Shown: positions 42,235-50,818 of the stretch, one piece after another
Layout of the letters: each line of letters starts with the position of its first letter
Position numbering within the stretch: the first letter of the stretch is position 1
Assembly: GCF_011617705.1 (NCBI RefSeq)
Contig: NZ_CP050154.1
Span: 2,604,001 to 2,668,000 of the forward strand
Length of the DNA stretch: 64,000 bases
Source of the DNA: Brevibacterium limosum
GTDB lineage: Bacteria; Actinomycetota; Actinomycetes; Actinomycetales; Brevibacteriaceae
Direction: 5' to 3'
Notes under the pieces: model-generated
Told to the model about the DNA's origin: nothing
The model's database searches: none
What the model saw: the letters and a program-made list of their open reading frames with translations, nothing else
Program-made: the position numbers and the translations under genes

Positions 42235-43623
42235 ATGGCTTCCGCGAAAACAGCACCGACCAAGTCGACGACGATGCTCAAACGAGCAGCCGCCTCTGCC
42301 TACTTAGGCAGCGTCATCGAGTACTACGACTTCTTCGTCTACTCCGTCTGCGCGGCACTCGTGTTCAAAGACGTCTTCTTCTCAAACCTCACCCCTGCCG
42401 TCGGAACGCTTGCCAGCCTGGCGACGTTTGCCACCGGATATCTGGCCCGGCCTCTGGGTGGAATCGTCTTCGGCCATTTCGGAGACAAGCTGGGTCGCAA
42501 ACGCATGCTCGTGCTCAGCATGTTCATGATCGGCCTGGCGTCAACCGCCATCGGACTGCTGCCGACTTATGATCAAGCCGGCCTCATCGCTCCCGTACTG
42601 CTCATTCTCATCCGCGTCATCCAGGGCATCGCCATCGGCGGCGAGTGGGGCGGTGCCATGCTGATGTCGGCCGAACACGCCACGTCCAATCGCGGCTTCT
42701 GGGCAAGCTTCACCAGCGCAGGCGCACCCACCGGCCAGCTCGTCTCTGCACTGGTCATCGCGGGGACCTTGGCGGCGATGGGGACCGAGGCATTCATCGC
42801 CTGGGGCTGGAGACTCCCGTTCCTCGCTTCTGTCATTCTGCTTGTGGTGGGCGTCATCGTCCGGGCGAAGGTCGCCGAGTCTCCGGAATTCCTCGCGGCG
42901 AAGAAGCGCTCTCCCAAGGGCGGCATCCCGATCATCGCGACCCTGCGCAGACAGCCGATGACACTGCTGTTCGCCGTGGGAGTCGGACTGTCGGCCTTCA
43001 TGTTTCAAGGGCTGCTCACCACCTACTCGGTCGCCTACGGTGTGCAGATCGGCATCGAACGACAGACGATCCTCAACGCCCTGTCATTCTCCTCGCTCTT
43101 CGCCATCTTCGGCATCATCCTCTGGTCCCGGCTATCCGACACGATCGGTCGTCGTCCCCTGGTCATCGCCGGCGCCGTACTGATCGCGGCTTGGGGATTC
43201 GTCCTCTTTCCCCTCCTCGATACGAGGAACGGCCTCTTCATCACCATCGGCATGGTCATCGGACAAGGTGTCATCCATCCGATGATCTACGGGCCCTTGG
43301 CCGGACTGTACTCCGAGCTCTTCGACACCGAACACCGCTATACGGGAGCCTCCCTGGGCTACCAGATCGCCGGCATCGGTGCAGGAATCTCTCCGGTCCT
43401 CTTCGCCGCGATCATGAGCTCGACCGATTCGGCATCGACGATTCCACTGTCCGCCGTTCTGCTTACGGTCTCCGCCATCAGCATCCTCTGCATCTGGCGT
43501 CTCGGTGAGACGAAGTCACGAACTCTGTCGGACCAGCACTTCGCCGGAACCGCTTCAGGACCCAGCCCCGCTCCAGAAGACACCGATCACACGCCCGTTG
43601 CCCCGGAAGGAACGACCAAGTGA
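42235..43623 (+). CDS. MFS transporter, MHS family, aromatic-acid operon
   Basis: 462 residues, 12 TM helices. AYLGSVIEYYDFFVYSVCAALVF and GHFGDKLGRKRMLVLSMFM are MHS-family motifs; RVIQGIAIGGEWGGAMLMSAEHA follows. GTGAGGA precedes the ATG by 4 bases. First gene of a six-gene operon and overlapping the CoA-ligase gene by 4 bases. Expected to import the acid that the next enzyme activates. Confidence 0.88.
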   Translation: MASAKTAPTKSTTMLKRAAASAYLGSVIEYYDFFVYSVCAALVFKDVFFSNLTPAVGTLASLATFATGYLARPLGGIVFGHFGDKLGRKRMLVLSMFMIGLASTAIGLLPTYDQAGLIAPVLLILIRVIQGIAIGGEWGGAMLMSAEHATSNRGFWASFTSAGAPTGQLVSALVIAGTLAAMGTEAFIAWGWRLPFLASVILLVVGVIVRAKVAESPEFLAAKKRSPKGGIPIIATLRRQPMTLLFAVGVGLSAFMFQGLLTTYSVAYGVQIGIERQTILNALSFSSLFAIFGIILWSRLSDTIGRRPLVIAGAVLIAAWGFVLFPLLDTRNGLFITIGMVIGQGVIHPMIYGPLAGLYSELFDTEHRYTGASLGYQIAGIGAGISPVLFAAIMSSTDSASTIPLSAVLLTVSAISILCIWRLGETKSRTLSDQHFAGTASGPSPAPEDTDHTPVAPEGTTK

Positions 43624-45203
43624 CCTTCATCCACCCCAGCCTCGCTCGACTCTCCGAACAGCAGGCGACCGACTACGGCGACAAGACCGCAATCGTCTTC
43701 GCCGGCGTCGATCACTCCTACCTGCAGATGCACCGGCGCACACTGTACCGCGCGGCAGAGCTGCATCGGCGCGGAATTCGACGAGGAGACCGAGTCGCCT
43801 ACCTCGGCCCCAACCATCCTGCCCTCATCGAAGTGATGCTTGCGAGTCTGCGCATCGGAGCCGTCTTCGTTCCGCTGAATTGGCGACTGACTCCGGCGGA
43901 ACTCGACTATCAGCTGGCCGATGCAGGCGTCTCCCTCCTCGAAGTCGCTCCCGAGGTGGCCGAAACCGCCGAGGCGCTGACTGCCGAGATTGCCTGGAAA
44001 CTCGTCGACTGGTCGAGCGCTCCCGTTTCGGACACGCTGCCGGCCGTTCCCGCTGCCGAGATCACCGGTGACGAACCGGCGCTCCTCCTCTTCACCTCGG
44101 GGACGACCGGACGGCCGAAAGGCGCGGTCCTCTCCCACGCGAACCTGCTGTGGAATTCGTTCAATCTTCTGCTCAACAGCGATATCACCGCCGCGGATGC
44201 CACTCTCGTCACGGCTCCGCTCTTCCACGTCATCGCTCTCAACCAGCAGGTGATGACGAGCTATCTGCGCGGCGCCCGAATGCTCGTCGAAACCAAGTGG
44301 ATCCCCGATCGAGCTTTCGACGCCATCGAGAACGAGGGGCTGACCTGGATGGCGGGCGTGACGACGATGTTTGCCGATATGCTCAGCTCCCCGAGGTGGG
44401 ACACCACAGACATGACATCGCTTCGTTTCATCAATTCCGGCGGTGCACCGATTCCGGTTCCGCTCATCCGCGCATACCAGGCGAGGGACATCATGTTCTG
44501 TCAGGGATACGGGTTGACCGAAACCTCCCCGGGGTGCACGTTCCTGCCGGCGGCACATGCCCTGGACAAGGCCGGATCGGCAGGACGAGCGGTGCCCTTT
44601 GCCGAGGTCGACGTCCGGGATGCCTCCGGCAGCTCCTGCCCGGCAGGCGTCAACGGCGAGATCGTCGTTCGCGGCCCGAACGTCACCAACGGGTATTGGA
44701 ACAACCCCGCAGCCACGAATTCGGCGTTCTCCCCCGGCGGCTGGTTCCATACCGGTGACATCGGCCATCTCGACGAAGACGGCTTCCTCTTCATCGTCGA
44801 CCGTCTCAAAGACATGTTCATCTCCGGCGGAGAGAACGTCTACCCGGCCGAAGTCGAATCGGCCCTCTATGAACACTCTGCCGTCGCCGAATCAGCGGTG
44901 GTGGCCGCGGCAGACGAGCGCTGGGGCGAAGTCGGGCGTGCCTTTGTCGTCACCGCCCCGGACGCGCCGGCGGCCCAGACCCTGATCGAGGAGCTTCGCG
45001 ATTTCCTGCGGACTCGATTGGCAGGATACAAGGTTCCGAAATACTTCGAGTTCGTCGATTCGCTCCCGCGGACGGGCTCGGGCAAAATCCACAAAGTCTC
45101 TCTGCGCGGATCCGTCGGACTCGGAGCACATTCGAACCCAGCGCGAACGACCTTTCCCACCACGGATACGACCGACATCACCTCACCGAAGGACAACGCA
45201 TGA
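43620..45203 (+). CDS. acyl/aryl-CoA ligase (AMP-binding)
   Basis: 527 residues of the ANL superfamily. P-loop LLLFTSGTTGRPKGAVLSHAN, A5 motif YGLTETSPG, A7 HTGDIGHLDEDGFLFIVDRLKDMFISGGENVYP and the C-terminal catalytic Lys in RTGSGKIHK are complete. Activates a carboxylic acid to CoA thioester via acyl-AMP. The GTG start overlaps the transporter stop. With the hydratase, dehydrogenase and CouO-like hydrolase in this operon, a hydroxycinnamate-type substrate is likely. Confidence 0.9.
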   Translation: MTFIHPSLARLSEQQATDYGDKTAIVFAGVDHSYLQMHRRTLYRAAELHRRGIRRGDRVAYLGPNHPALIEVMLASLRIGAVFVPLNWRLTPAELDYQLADAGVSLLEVAPEVAETAEALTAEIAWKLVDWSSAPVSDTLPAVPAAEITGDEPALLLFTSGTTGRPKGAVLSHANLLWNSFNLLLNSDITAADATLVTAPLFHVIALNQQVMTSYLRGARMLVETKWIPDRAFDAIENEGLTWMAGVTTMFADMLSSPRWDTTDMTSLRFINSGGAPIPVPLIRAYQARDIMFCQGYGLTETSPGCTFLPAAHALDKAGSAGRAVPFAEVDVRDASGSSCPAGVNGEIVVRGPNVTNGYWNNPAATNSAFSPGGWFHTGDIGHLDEDGFLFIVDRLKDMFISGGENVYPAEVESALYEHSAVAESAVVAAADERWGEVGRAFVVTAPDAPAAQTLIEELRDFLRTRLAGYKVPKYFEFVDSLPRTGSGKIHKVSLRGSVGLGAHSNPARTTFPTTDTTDITSPKDNA

Positions 45204-45982
45204 CCGCCACCCTCGAACTCCCCGACACTCTCCGCTTCACCGCCGAGGACGAGATCGGCATCCTCACCCTGGACCGTCCGGCAAAACGCAACGCCCTCGA
45301 CGACACGACGATCGACAGCCTCGGCGAGTTCTTCCGTACCCCGCCGGACGTCTCCGCCATCATTCTCGAAGCCACCGGAGATCATTTCTGCGCCGGCCTC
45401 GACCTGTCCGAGATGGCCGAACGCGATGCCGTGGCCGGAGTCCACCATTCGCGGCACTGGCACGCGACCATGAACCGGATCACGGAATCACAGATCCCCG
45501 TCGTCGCGGTGCTCCAAGGCGGTGTCATCGGCGGCGGTCTGGAGCTCGCCAGCGCCGCGCACCTGCGCGTGGCCGAGGACTCGACGTACTTCGCCCTGCC
45601 GGAAGGCAAGCGCGGGCTCTTCGTCGGCGGCGGCGCCTCGGTGCGGGTTCCCCGCCTCATCGGACTCTCGCGAGTCCAGGACATGATGCTCACCGGACGG
45701 AAGTTCGATGCCGCCGAGGCCGAATCCATCGGACTCGTCAACTATCTGGTTCCCGCGGGCGAGGGGCCGGCCAAGGCCCGCGAACTGGCGGCGTCCATCG
45801 CTTCGAACTCCCCCGTGACGAACTATGCGATCACGCAGGCGCTGCCACGCATCGTCGAATCCGGACGCGACGAGGGCTACATGATGGAGTCCCTCATGGC
45901 CGCCATCGCCCAGTCGAGCTCCGAAGCCAAAGAGCTCATGCAGTCGTTCCTGGCAGGAACCGGCCCGAAGGTCACCAAGTGA
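45200..45982 (+). CDS. enoyl-CoA hydratase/isomerase family protein
   Basis: 260 residues, crotonase fold. Oxyanion-hole segments HFCAGLDLSEMAERDA and VAVLQGGVIGGGLELASAAHLRVAEDS are intact, and LPEGKRGLFVGGGASVRVPRLIG covers the catalytic Glu region. Adds water to an enoyl-CoA double bond, here probably the side chain of an aryl-propenoyl-CoA. ATGA overlap with the ligase gene. Cytosolic. Confidence 0.9.
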   Translation: MTATLELPDTLRFTAEDEIGILTLDRPAKRNALDDTTIDSLGEFFRTPPDVSAIILEATGDHFCAGLDLSEMAERDAVAGVHHSRHWHATMNRITESQIPVVAVLQGGVIGGGLELASAAHLRVAEDSTYFALPEGKRGLFVGGGASVRVPRLIGLSRVQDMMLTGRKFDAAEAESIGLVNYLVPAGEGPAKARELAASIASNSPVTNYAITQALPRIVESGRDEGYMMESLMAAIAQSSSEAKELMQSFLAGTGPKVTK

Positions 45983-45993
45983 AGGAGACAGCT

Positions 45994-48012
45994 ATGTCGA
46001 CGATCATCCGCGACGTGCCCGCTGACGTACTCGAGACCAGCCGCATCGGTCACTTCCTCCGCTGGGTCAACACCGAATACGCGCTGAGCCTCACCGATTG
46101 GGATTCCCTCTATGACTGGTCGATCACTGCGATCGAAGACTTCTGGGAGTCCATTTGGCGCTACTTCGAGGTCAAGGCACACCGCCCTTACACCTCGGTG
46201 CTGGGCAAGCACACGATGCCTCACGCTGATTGGTTTCCCGGCGCACGGCTCAACTACACGGAGCACTCCCTCGGAGGCGAAGATCAGGCAGACGATATCG
46301 CCGTGACCGCAGTCTCCCAGACCCGTGAGGATGTCACTCTGACATTCTCCGAGCTCCGCGACGAGGTCGCAAGGGTCCGGGCGGGGTTGGAAGAACTCGG
46401 CGTCGGCTCCGGCGATCGAGTCGTCGGCTACCTGCCCAACCAGCCTGAAGCTCTCGTCGCGTTTCTTGCGACAGCGAGCCTGGGCGCGATCTGGGCCAGC
46501 TGCGCTCCCGAGTTCGGCACGCGGTCCGTCATCGACCGCTTCTCACAGATCGAGCCGAAGGTGCTGCTTGCGATTCCCGGGTATCGGTACGGAAGCAAGG
46601 ACATCGACCGCAGCGACGAACTCGCCGAGGTGGTCGCCGCCCTGCCGAGTCTCAGCCACGTCATCGGCGTCGACTACGGTGACTTCACCGTCGACGCGGA
46701 CCTGCGACGTCGGCTGCTGTCCGCCGCAGAGAAGAACCCCACCGGCCTCGAAGTCGTAGACTATGCCGATATCGGCGATGCGTCGTCGCCGCTGGAATCT
46801 GTCGATGTCGACTTCGACCACCCCCTTTTCATCCTCTTCTCCTCAGGAACGACAGGTCGGCCCAAGGCCATCGTGCACAGCCATGGCGGAATTCTGCTCG
46901 AGACTCTGAAGAATCATGCACTCCATTTCGATCTGGGTCCCGGCAGCCGTTTCTGCTGGTTCTCCACCACCGCCTGGATGATGTGGAATGCATTGGTCGG
47001 CGGCCTCCTCGTCGGCTCCTCGATCGTCATGATCGACGGCAACCCGAACTATCCGGATTCGAAGGACCTGTGGCGGATTGCGTCGGGGACGCGGGCCACC
47101 CTCATGGGCATGGCGCCGGGTGCAATCATGGCCGCGCGTAAGGAGGGTTTCCACCCGACGGAGGAATTCGATCTCTCCAGCGTCGAACAGTTCGGTGTGG
47201 CCGGGGCACCCCTGCCGGCCGCAGGCTATGACTGGGTGATGAACGAATTCGGTGACGACGTACTTCTCAATGTCGGGTGCGGAGGCACAGATGTGTGCAC
47301 CGGCATCCTCCAAGCCTCACCCCTGACACCGGTCTATTCAGGGCAGATGTCGGGATGCTCACTCGGCTTCGCGGCGAAATCACTCGACGAGACCGGCGCC
47401 GAGGTCGTCGACGAGCTCGGCGAGCTGGTCATCACCGAACCGGTGCCGTCGATGCCGGTGACCTTCTGGGGAAGCGACGGCGATTCACGCTACTTCGAGG
47501 CGTACTTCTCCACTTTCCCCGGAGTCTGGCGGCACGGAGACTGGGTTCGCTTCGCCTCTGACGGCGGAGTCGTCGTCACGGGGCGGTCAGATGCCACGCT
47601 CAACCGCGGCGGAGTGCGGTTGGGCACCGCAGACTTCTATTCTGTCCTCGACACCTTCCCCGAAGTCGCCGACTCCCTCGTCATCCACCTCGAGGATCCT
47701 GACGGCGGCATGGGAGAGCTGATCCTCTTCGTCCGACCGGAGCCGGACACCGAATTCACGTCAGACCTCACGTCCCGAATCGGCAAAGCACTGAAGACGC
47801 GGCTCTCACCCCGTCACGCCCCGGACACCGTCGTCCCCGTCGAGCGCATCCCGCTGGGACGGACCGGGAAGAAGCTCGAAGTTCCGGTCAAACGGATCGT
47901 GCAGGGCGCTGATCTCGACTCCGTCGCTTCTCCGGGAGCCCTGATGGATCCGACCTCGCTTGATGAGTACGTGGGCTTCGCCGCGTCGAGACGAGACGAG
48001 GTGCACGCATGA
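45994..48012 (+). CDS. acetoacetate-CoA ligase-like acyl-CoA synthetase
   Basis: 672 residues from an ATG with AAGGAG 6 bases upstream; a GTG 15 bases earlier overlaps the previous stop. The N-terminus (LSLTDWDSLYDWSITAIEDFWESIWRYFEV) is the acetyl-CoA-synthetase N domain; FILFSSGTTGRPKAIVHSHGG is the AMP-binding loop; RSDATLNRGGVRLGTADFY and PLGRTGKKLEVPVKR end the protein as in acetoacetyl-CoA synthetases. In this operon it may activate a beta-keto or other side-chain acid, or recycle acetoacetate. The 3' end overlaps the dehydrogenase gene by 4 bases. Confidence 0.88.
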   Translation: MSTIIRDVPADVLETSRIGHFLRWVNTEYALSLTDWDSLYDWSITAIEDFWESIWRYFEVKAHRPYTSVLGKHTMPHADWFPGARLNYTEHSLGGEDQADDIAVTAVSQTREDVTLTFSELRDEVARVRAGLEELGVGSGDRVVGYLPNQPEALVAFLATASLGAIWASCAPEFGTRSVIDRFSQIEPKVLLAIPGYRYGSKDIDRSDELAEVVAALPSLSHVIGVDYGDFTVDADLRRRLLSAAEKNPTGLEVVDYADIGDASSPLESVDVDFDHPLFILFSSGTTGRPKAIVHSHGGILLETLKNHALHFDLGPGSRFCWFSTTAWMMWNALVGGLLVGSSIVMIDGNPNYPDSKDLWRIASGTRATLMGMAPGAIMAARKEGFHPTEEFDLSSVEQFGVAGAPLPAAGYDWVMNEFGDDVLLNVGCGGTDVCTGILQASPLTPVYSGQMSGCSLGFAAKSLDETGAEVVDELGELVITEPVPSMPVTFWGSDGDSRYFEAYFSTFPGVWRHGDWVRFASDGGVVVTGRSDATLNRGGVRLGTADFYSVLDTFPEVADSLVIHLEDPDGGMGELILFVRPEPDTEFTSDLTSRIGKALKTRLSPRHAPDTVVPVERIPLGRTGKKLEVPVKRIVQGADLDSVASPGALMDPTSLDEYVGFAASRRDEVHA

Positions 48013-48941
48013 GTGAGACAGGTGAGTCACTGCACATCGCTGTCATCGGCACGGGCGTCATCGGCGCCGCCTGGGTATCGGGATTCCTCGCCGCCGGGCA
48101 CACCGTCACAGCCTTCGACCCGGCACCGGAAGCCGAGGAACGGCTGCGCTCACAGCTGACCGGCGACACCGCAGCCGATGCGGCCTCTCGACCCGATCGT
48201 TTCCGATTCGCTTCTGATCTCGCCGACGCGGTCTCCGATGCCGACTTCGTTCAGGAGAACGGACCAGAACGCCTCGACGTCAAACAGATGATGTTGGCCG
48301 ACATCGCCGAGGCGGCGCCACCGGAAGCCATCATCGCCTCGTCGACGTCGGGCTACGCTCCCAGCGCGATCTCCGAGCAGGCACGGACTGCGCCGGAGAG
48401 GATCGTCGTCGGGCATCCGTTCAACCCCGCCCATCTCGTCCCGGTCGTCGAGGTGGTGCCCAGTCCGGACGCCTCGTTCGAGGTCGTCGACCGCGCCTTG
48501 GAGATGTACCGCTCGATCGGCAAGAAGCCCATCCTCGTCCGTGCGGAACTGCCCGGTCACGTGGTCAACCGACTGCAGGCGGCATTGTGGCAGGAAGCCT
48601 ACTCACTCGTCGACCGCGGCGTCGTCTCCGTTGCAGATATCGATACCGCAATCTCCTATGGTCCGGGCCTGCGCTGGGCGACCCTCGGACCGCTGGCCCT
48701 CCAGCACCTGTCCGGAGGTGAGGGAGGAATGCGACATGTGCTCGACCACCTCGGACCGCCGCAGGAGGTGTGGATGCACGATCTCGAGCAGGTCCACCTC
48801 GACGACCAGCTCAAGGACAAACTCGTCGCCGGCGTCGATGCCGAACTCTTCGGCCGCGACGAGAAGCGCCTGACCGCTCAGCGCGATTCGATGCTCCGAG
48901 ACATCCTCGAGCTCAAGACACGTTACGAAGAACTGCCGTAG
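48009..48941 (+). CDS. 3-hydroxyacyl-CoA dehydrogenase family (carnitine dehydrogenase-like)
   Basis: 310 residues. NAD loop HIAVIGTGVIGAAWVSGFLAAGH, then FVQENGPERLDVKQ, IIASSTSGYAPSAIS, and GHPFNPAHLVPVVEVVPS with the catalytic His. LRAELPGHVVNRLQAALWQEAYSLVDRGVVSVADIDTAI-type sequence opens the C-terminal domain. Closest in layout to L-carnitine 3-dehydrogenases, but the operon suggests oxidation of an aryl-beta-hydroxyacyl-CoA to the ketone. ATGA overlap with the ligase upstream. Confidence 0.87.
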   Translation: MSETGESLHIAVIGTGVIGAAWVSGFLAAGHTVTAFDPAPEAEERLRSQLTGDTAADAASRPDRFRFASDLADAVSDADFVQENGPERLDVKQMMLADIAEAAPPEAIIASSTSGYAPSAISEQARTAPERIVVGHPFNPAHLVPVVEVVPSPDASFEVVDRALEMYRSIGKKPILVRAELPGHVVNRLQAALWQEAYSLVDRGVVSVADIDTAISYGPGLRWATLGPLALQHLSGGEGGMRHVLDHLGPPQEVWMHDLEQVHLDDQLKDKLVAGVDAELFGRDEKRLTAQRDSMLRDILELKTRYEELP

Positions 48942-48953
48942 GAGGAACAGACC

Positions 48954-49838
48954 GTGAAATACGAATCAGCTATCGACACCGAAGCCGTCACCGCCATCGA
49001 CGTCCACACTCACGTGGAAGCCGACGACCACCATCACACCTCGTTGGACACCGAGCTTCTCGACGCCTCGGCGGGCTATTTCAGGGCGCAGGTTCCTCGG
49101 ACTCCGACCGTCGCCGATCTCGCAGCCTACTACCGTGAGCGGAACATGGCAGCGGTTGTCTTCACCGTCGACGCGACCACGGCCCTCGGCGGGCACCCGC
49201 CCGTATCGTCCGAGGAGATCGCCGAGCAGGCTGCCGATCACAACGATGTCCTCATCCCATTCGGCTCCGTCGACCCCCGCAATCCCGCAGAAGCGGTCAG
49301 TCGAATCCATGTCCTCGCGACGAACTACGGGGTCAGGGGAATGAAGTTCCATCCGAGTCTGCAGGGCTTCGACCCGAGCGATCCAACCTGCTACCCGATC
49401 TATGAGGCCTGTGCCGAGCACGGCCTCGTCACCCTTTTCCACACGGGCCAGACCGGCATCGGCGCGGGACTTCCGGGGGGCCGCGGAATCAGATTGCGCT
49501 ATTCCGACCCGATGCTCCTCGACGATGTCGCAGCCGACTTCCCGCAGCTGACGATGATCCTCGCGCATCCTTCGGTCCCTTGGGCAGATGCCTCGATCTC
49601 CATCGCCACACACAAGGCGAATGTCTTCATCGACCTCTCGGGGTGGTCCCCGAAGTACTTCCCACCGCAGCTCACCCGCGCCATCGGGTCGATGCTCAAG
49701 ACCAAGGCTCTGTTCGGATCCGATTTCCCGCTGATCACCCCCGACCGCTGGATCAGCGACTTCGAGCACCTCGAAATCAAGCCCGAAGCGACACCGCTGA
49801 TCATGAAGGAGAACGCGATCCGAGTCCTCGGCCTGTGA
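48954..49838 (+). CDS. amidohydrolase-2-family hydrolase, CouO-like by context
   Basis: 294 residues. AIDVHTHVEADD carries the metal-binding HxH, GMKFHPSLQGFDPSD a Lys/His pair, LVTLFHTGQTG and MILAHPSVPWAD further His ligands, and ALFGSDFPLITPDRW the catalytic Asp. GGAGGA precedes the GTG by 7 bases. Members of this superfamily include CouO of Rhodococcus jostii RHA1, which hydrolyses 4-hydroxyphenyl-beta-ketoacyl-CoA to the hydroxybenzoate. As last gene of a ligase-hydratase-dehydrogenase operon it fits this C-C cleavage step; inference from context. Confidence 0.85.
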   Translation: MKYESAIDTEAVTAIDVHTHVEADDHHHTSLDTELLDASAGYFRAQVPRTPTVADLAAYYRERNMAAVVFTVDATTALGGHPPVSSEEIAEQAADHNDVLIPFGSVDPRNPAEAVSRIHVLATNYGVRGMKFHPSLQGFDPSDPTCYPIYEACAEHGLVTLFHTGQTGIGAGLPGGRGIRLRYSDPMLLDDVAADFPQLTMILAHPSVPWADASISIATHKANVFIDLSGWSPKYFPPQLTRAIGSMLKTKALFGSDFPLITPDRWISDFEHLEIKPEATPLIMKENAIRVLGL

Positions 49839-49920
49839 ACGACTCTCCGGCCCGGCCACCACCGCCACGCCCGGCCGGGCCCTCTGAGCGCCCCACCTCG
49901 CCACAGGTTCAGGCACTGAT

Positions 49921-49936
49921 GGTGAAAGAATTCACC
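49921..49936. promoter_or_regulatory. short inverted repeat in the gap before the PAP2 gene
   Basis: GGTGAA-AGAA-TTCACC, perfect 6-base arms, 83 bases after the amidohydrolase stop. Could be an operator for the PAP2 gene; too short for a confident terminator. TAAAAT at 49979-49984 ends 8 bases before the PAP2 start. Confidence 0.3.
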
Positions 49937-49992
49937 GTTTCTTTATCACCCACAGCAGAAGTGATTGTCGACTCCGTCTAAAATCGAACCTG

Positions 49993-50727
49993 ATGGTTGC
50001 TGAGTCCTACGTCGAATCCGAGAAAATGATCAGCAGCCCCTCAGATCGCAGTCATTGGACAGTTCGAGCACAGGGGTTGCTGTCCTGGGCAACCTCGATC
50101 TGGGTCTTGGCGATCGCTTTCGTCGTCGTCACACTCGCCGCGGCCGGTCCCCTGCGGGTCTGGGACTACAAGCTCAACCGACGTTGGCTCTACCTCTTCG
50201 ACCCCGACCTGGTGTGGTTCACCCAGCACATCCTCGATCCCATCGCGGGTCAGGCCGTCTGTCTTCCCGTGTTGGCGATCACCGCGATCGTTCTTTCACG
50301 AAAACGCCGGTCCTGGCGACCGGTCGTCTTCGCTATCGCCGTCGAAGCGGCCTTCTACCTCGGTGTCGGCTCGCTGAAGATCCTCCTCGCCCGACCGGCG
50401 ACCACCCTGCACGACCCGCGGTTCTTCCAGGGCGGTCTGATCGAGATCGGCGGTCGTGGAATCAGCTACCCGTCCGGGCACGCTGCCGAAGCAGTGCTCA
50501 TCTACGGTGCGGTCGCCTACCTCATCGCCACCTACAGCAGCGTCTCCACCAGAACCGTGCGACTGCTGTGGTGGGGTGTCGCCGCGGTCAGCGTGAACTC
50601 GGTCATCGTGTCCTTCGCCCTCGGCTGGCATTGGGCCACCGATCTCATCGGCGGTCTGATCATCGGCGGAGTCTTCCTGCGACTGCTCATCATCGCCGAC
50701 AGGCGAATACCCGACCTCAGCACTTAG
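49993..50727 (+). CDS. PAP2-family membrane phosphatase
   Basis: 244 residues, five to six TM helices. The phosphatase motifs are LKILLARPAT (K-x4-RP), SYPSGHAAEAV (PSGH) and LGWHWATDLIGG (H-x3-D). The active site would face outside. Typical substrates are lipid phosphates such as undecaprenyl or phosphatidyl phosphates. It follows the aromatic operon by 154 bases but has its own apparent -10, so it is probably independent. Confidence 0.88.
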   Translation: MVAESYVESEKMISSPSDRSHWTVRAQGLLSWATSIWVLAIAFVVVTLAAAGPLRVWDYKLNRRWLYLFDPDLVWFTQHILDPIAGQAVCLPVLAITAIVLSRKRRSWRPVVFAIAVEAAFYLGVGSLKILLARPATTLHDPRFFQGGLIEIGGRGISYPSGHAAEAVLIYGAVAYLIATYSSVSTRTVRLLWWGVAAVSVNSVIVSFALGWHWATDLIGGLIIGGVFLRLLIIADRRIPDLST

Positions 50728-50818
50728 GAACACCTCGAGCGACAGAGTTCCGGGTGCATTGAGCGCGCGCCCGGAGCTCCTGCAGTCAGAGATGTCTGCC
50801 GGCGACGGCTGAGAATCA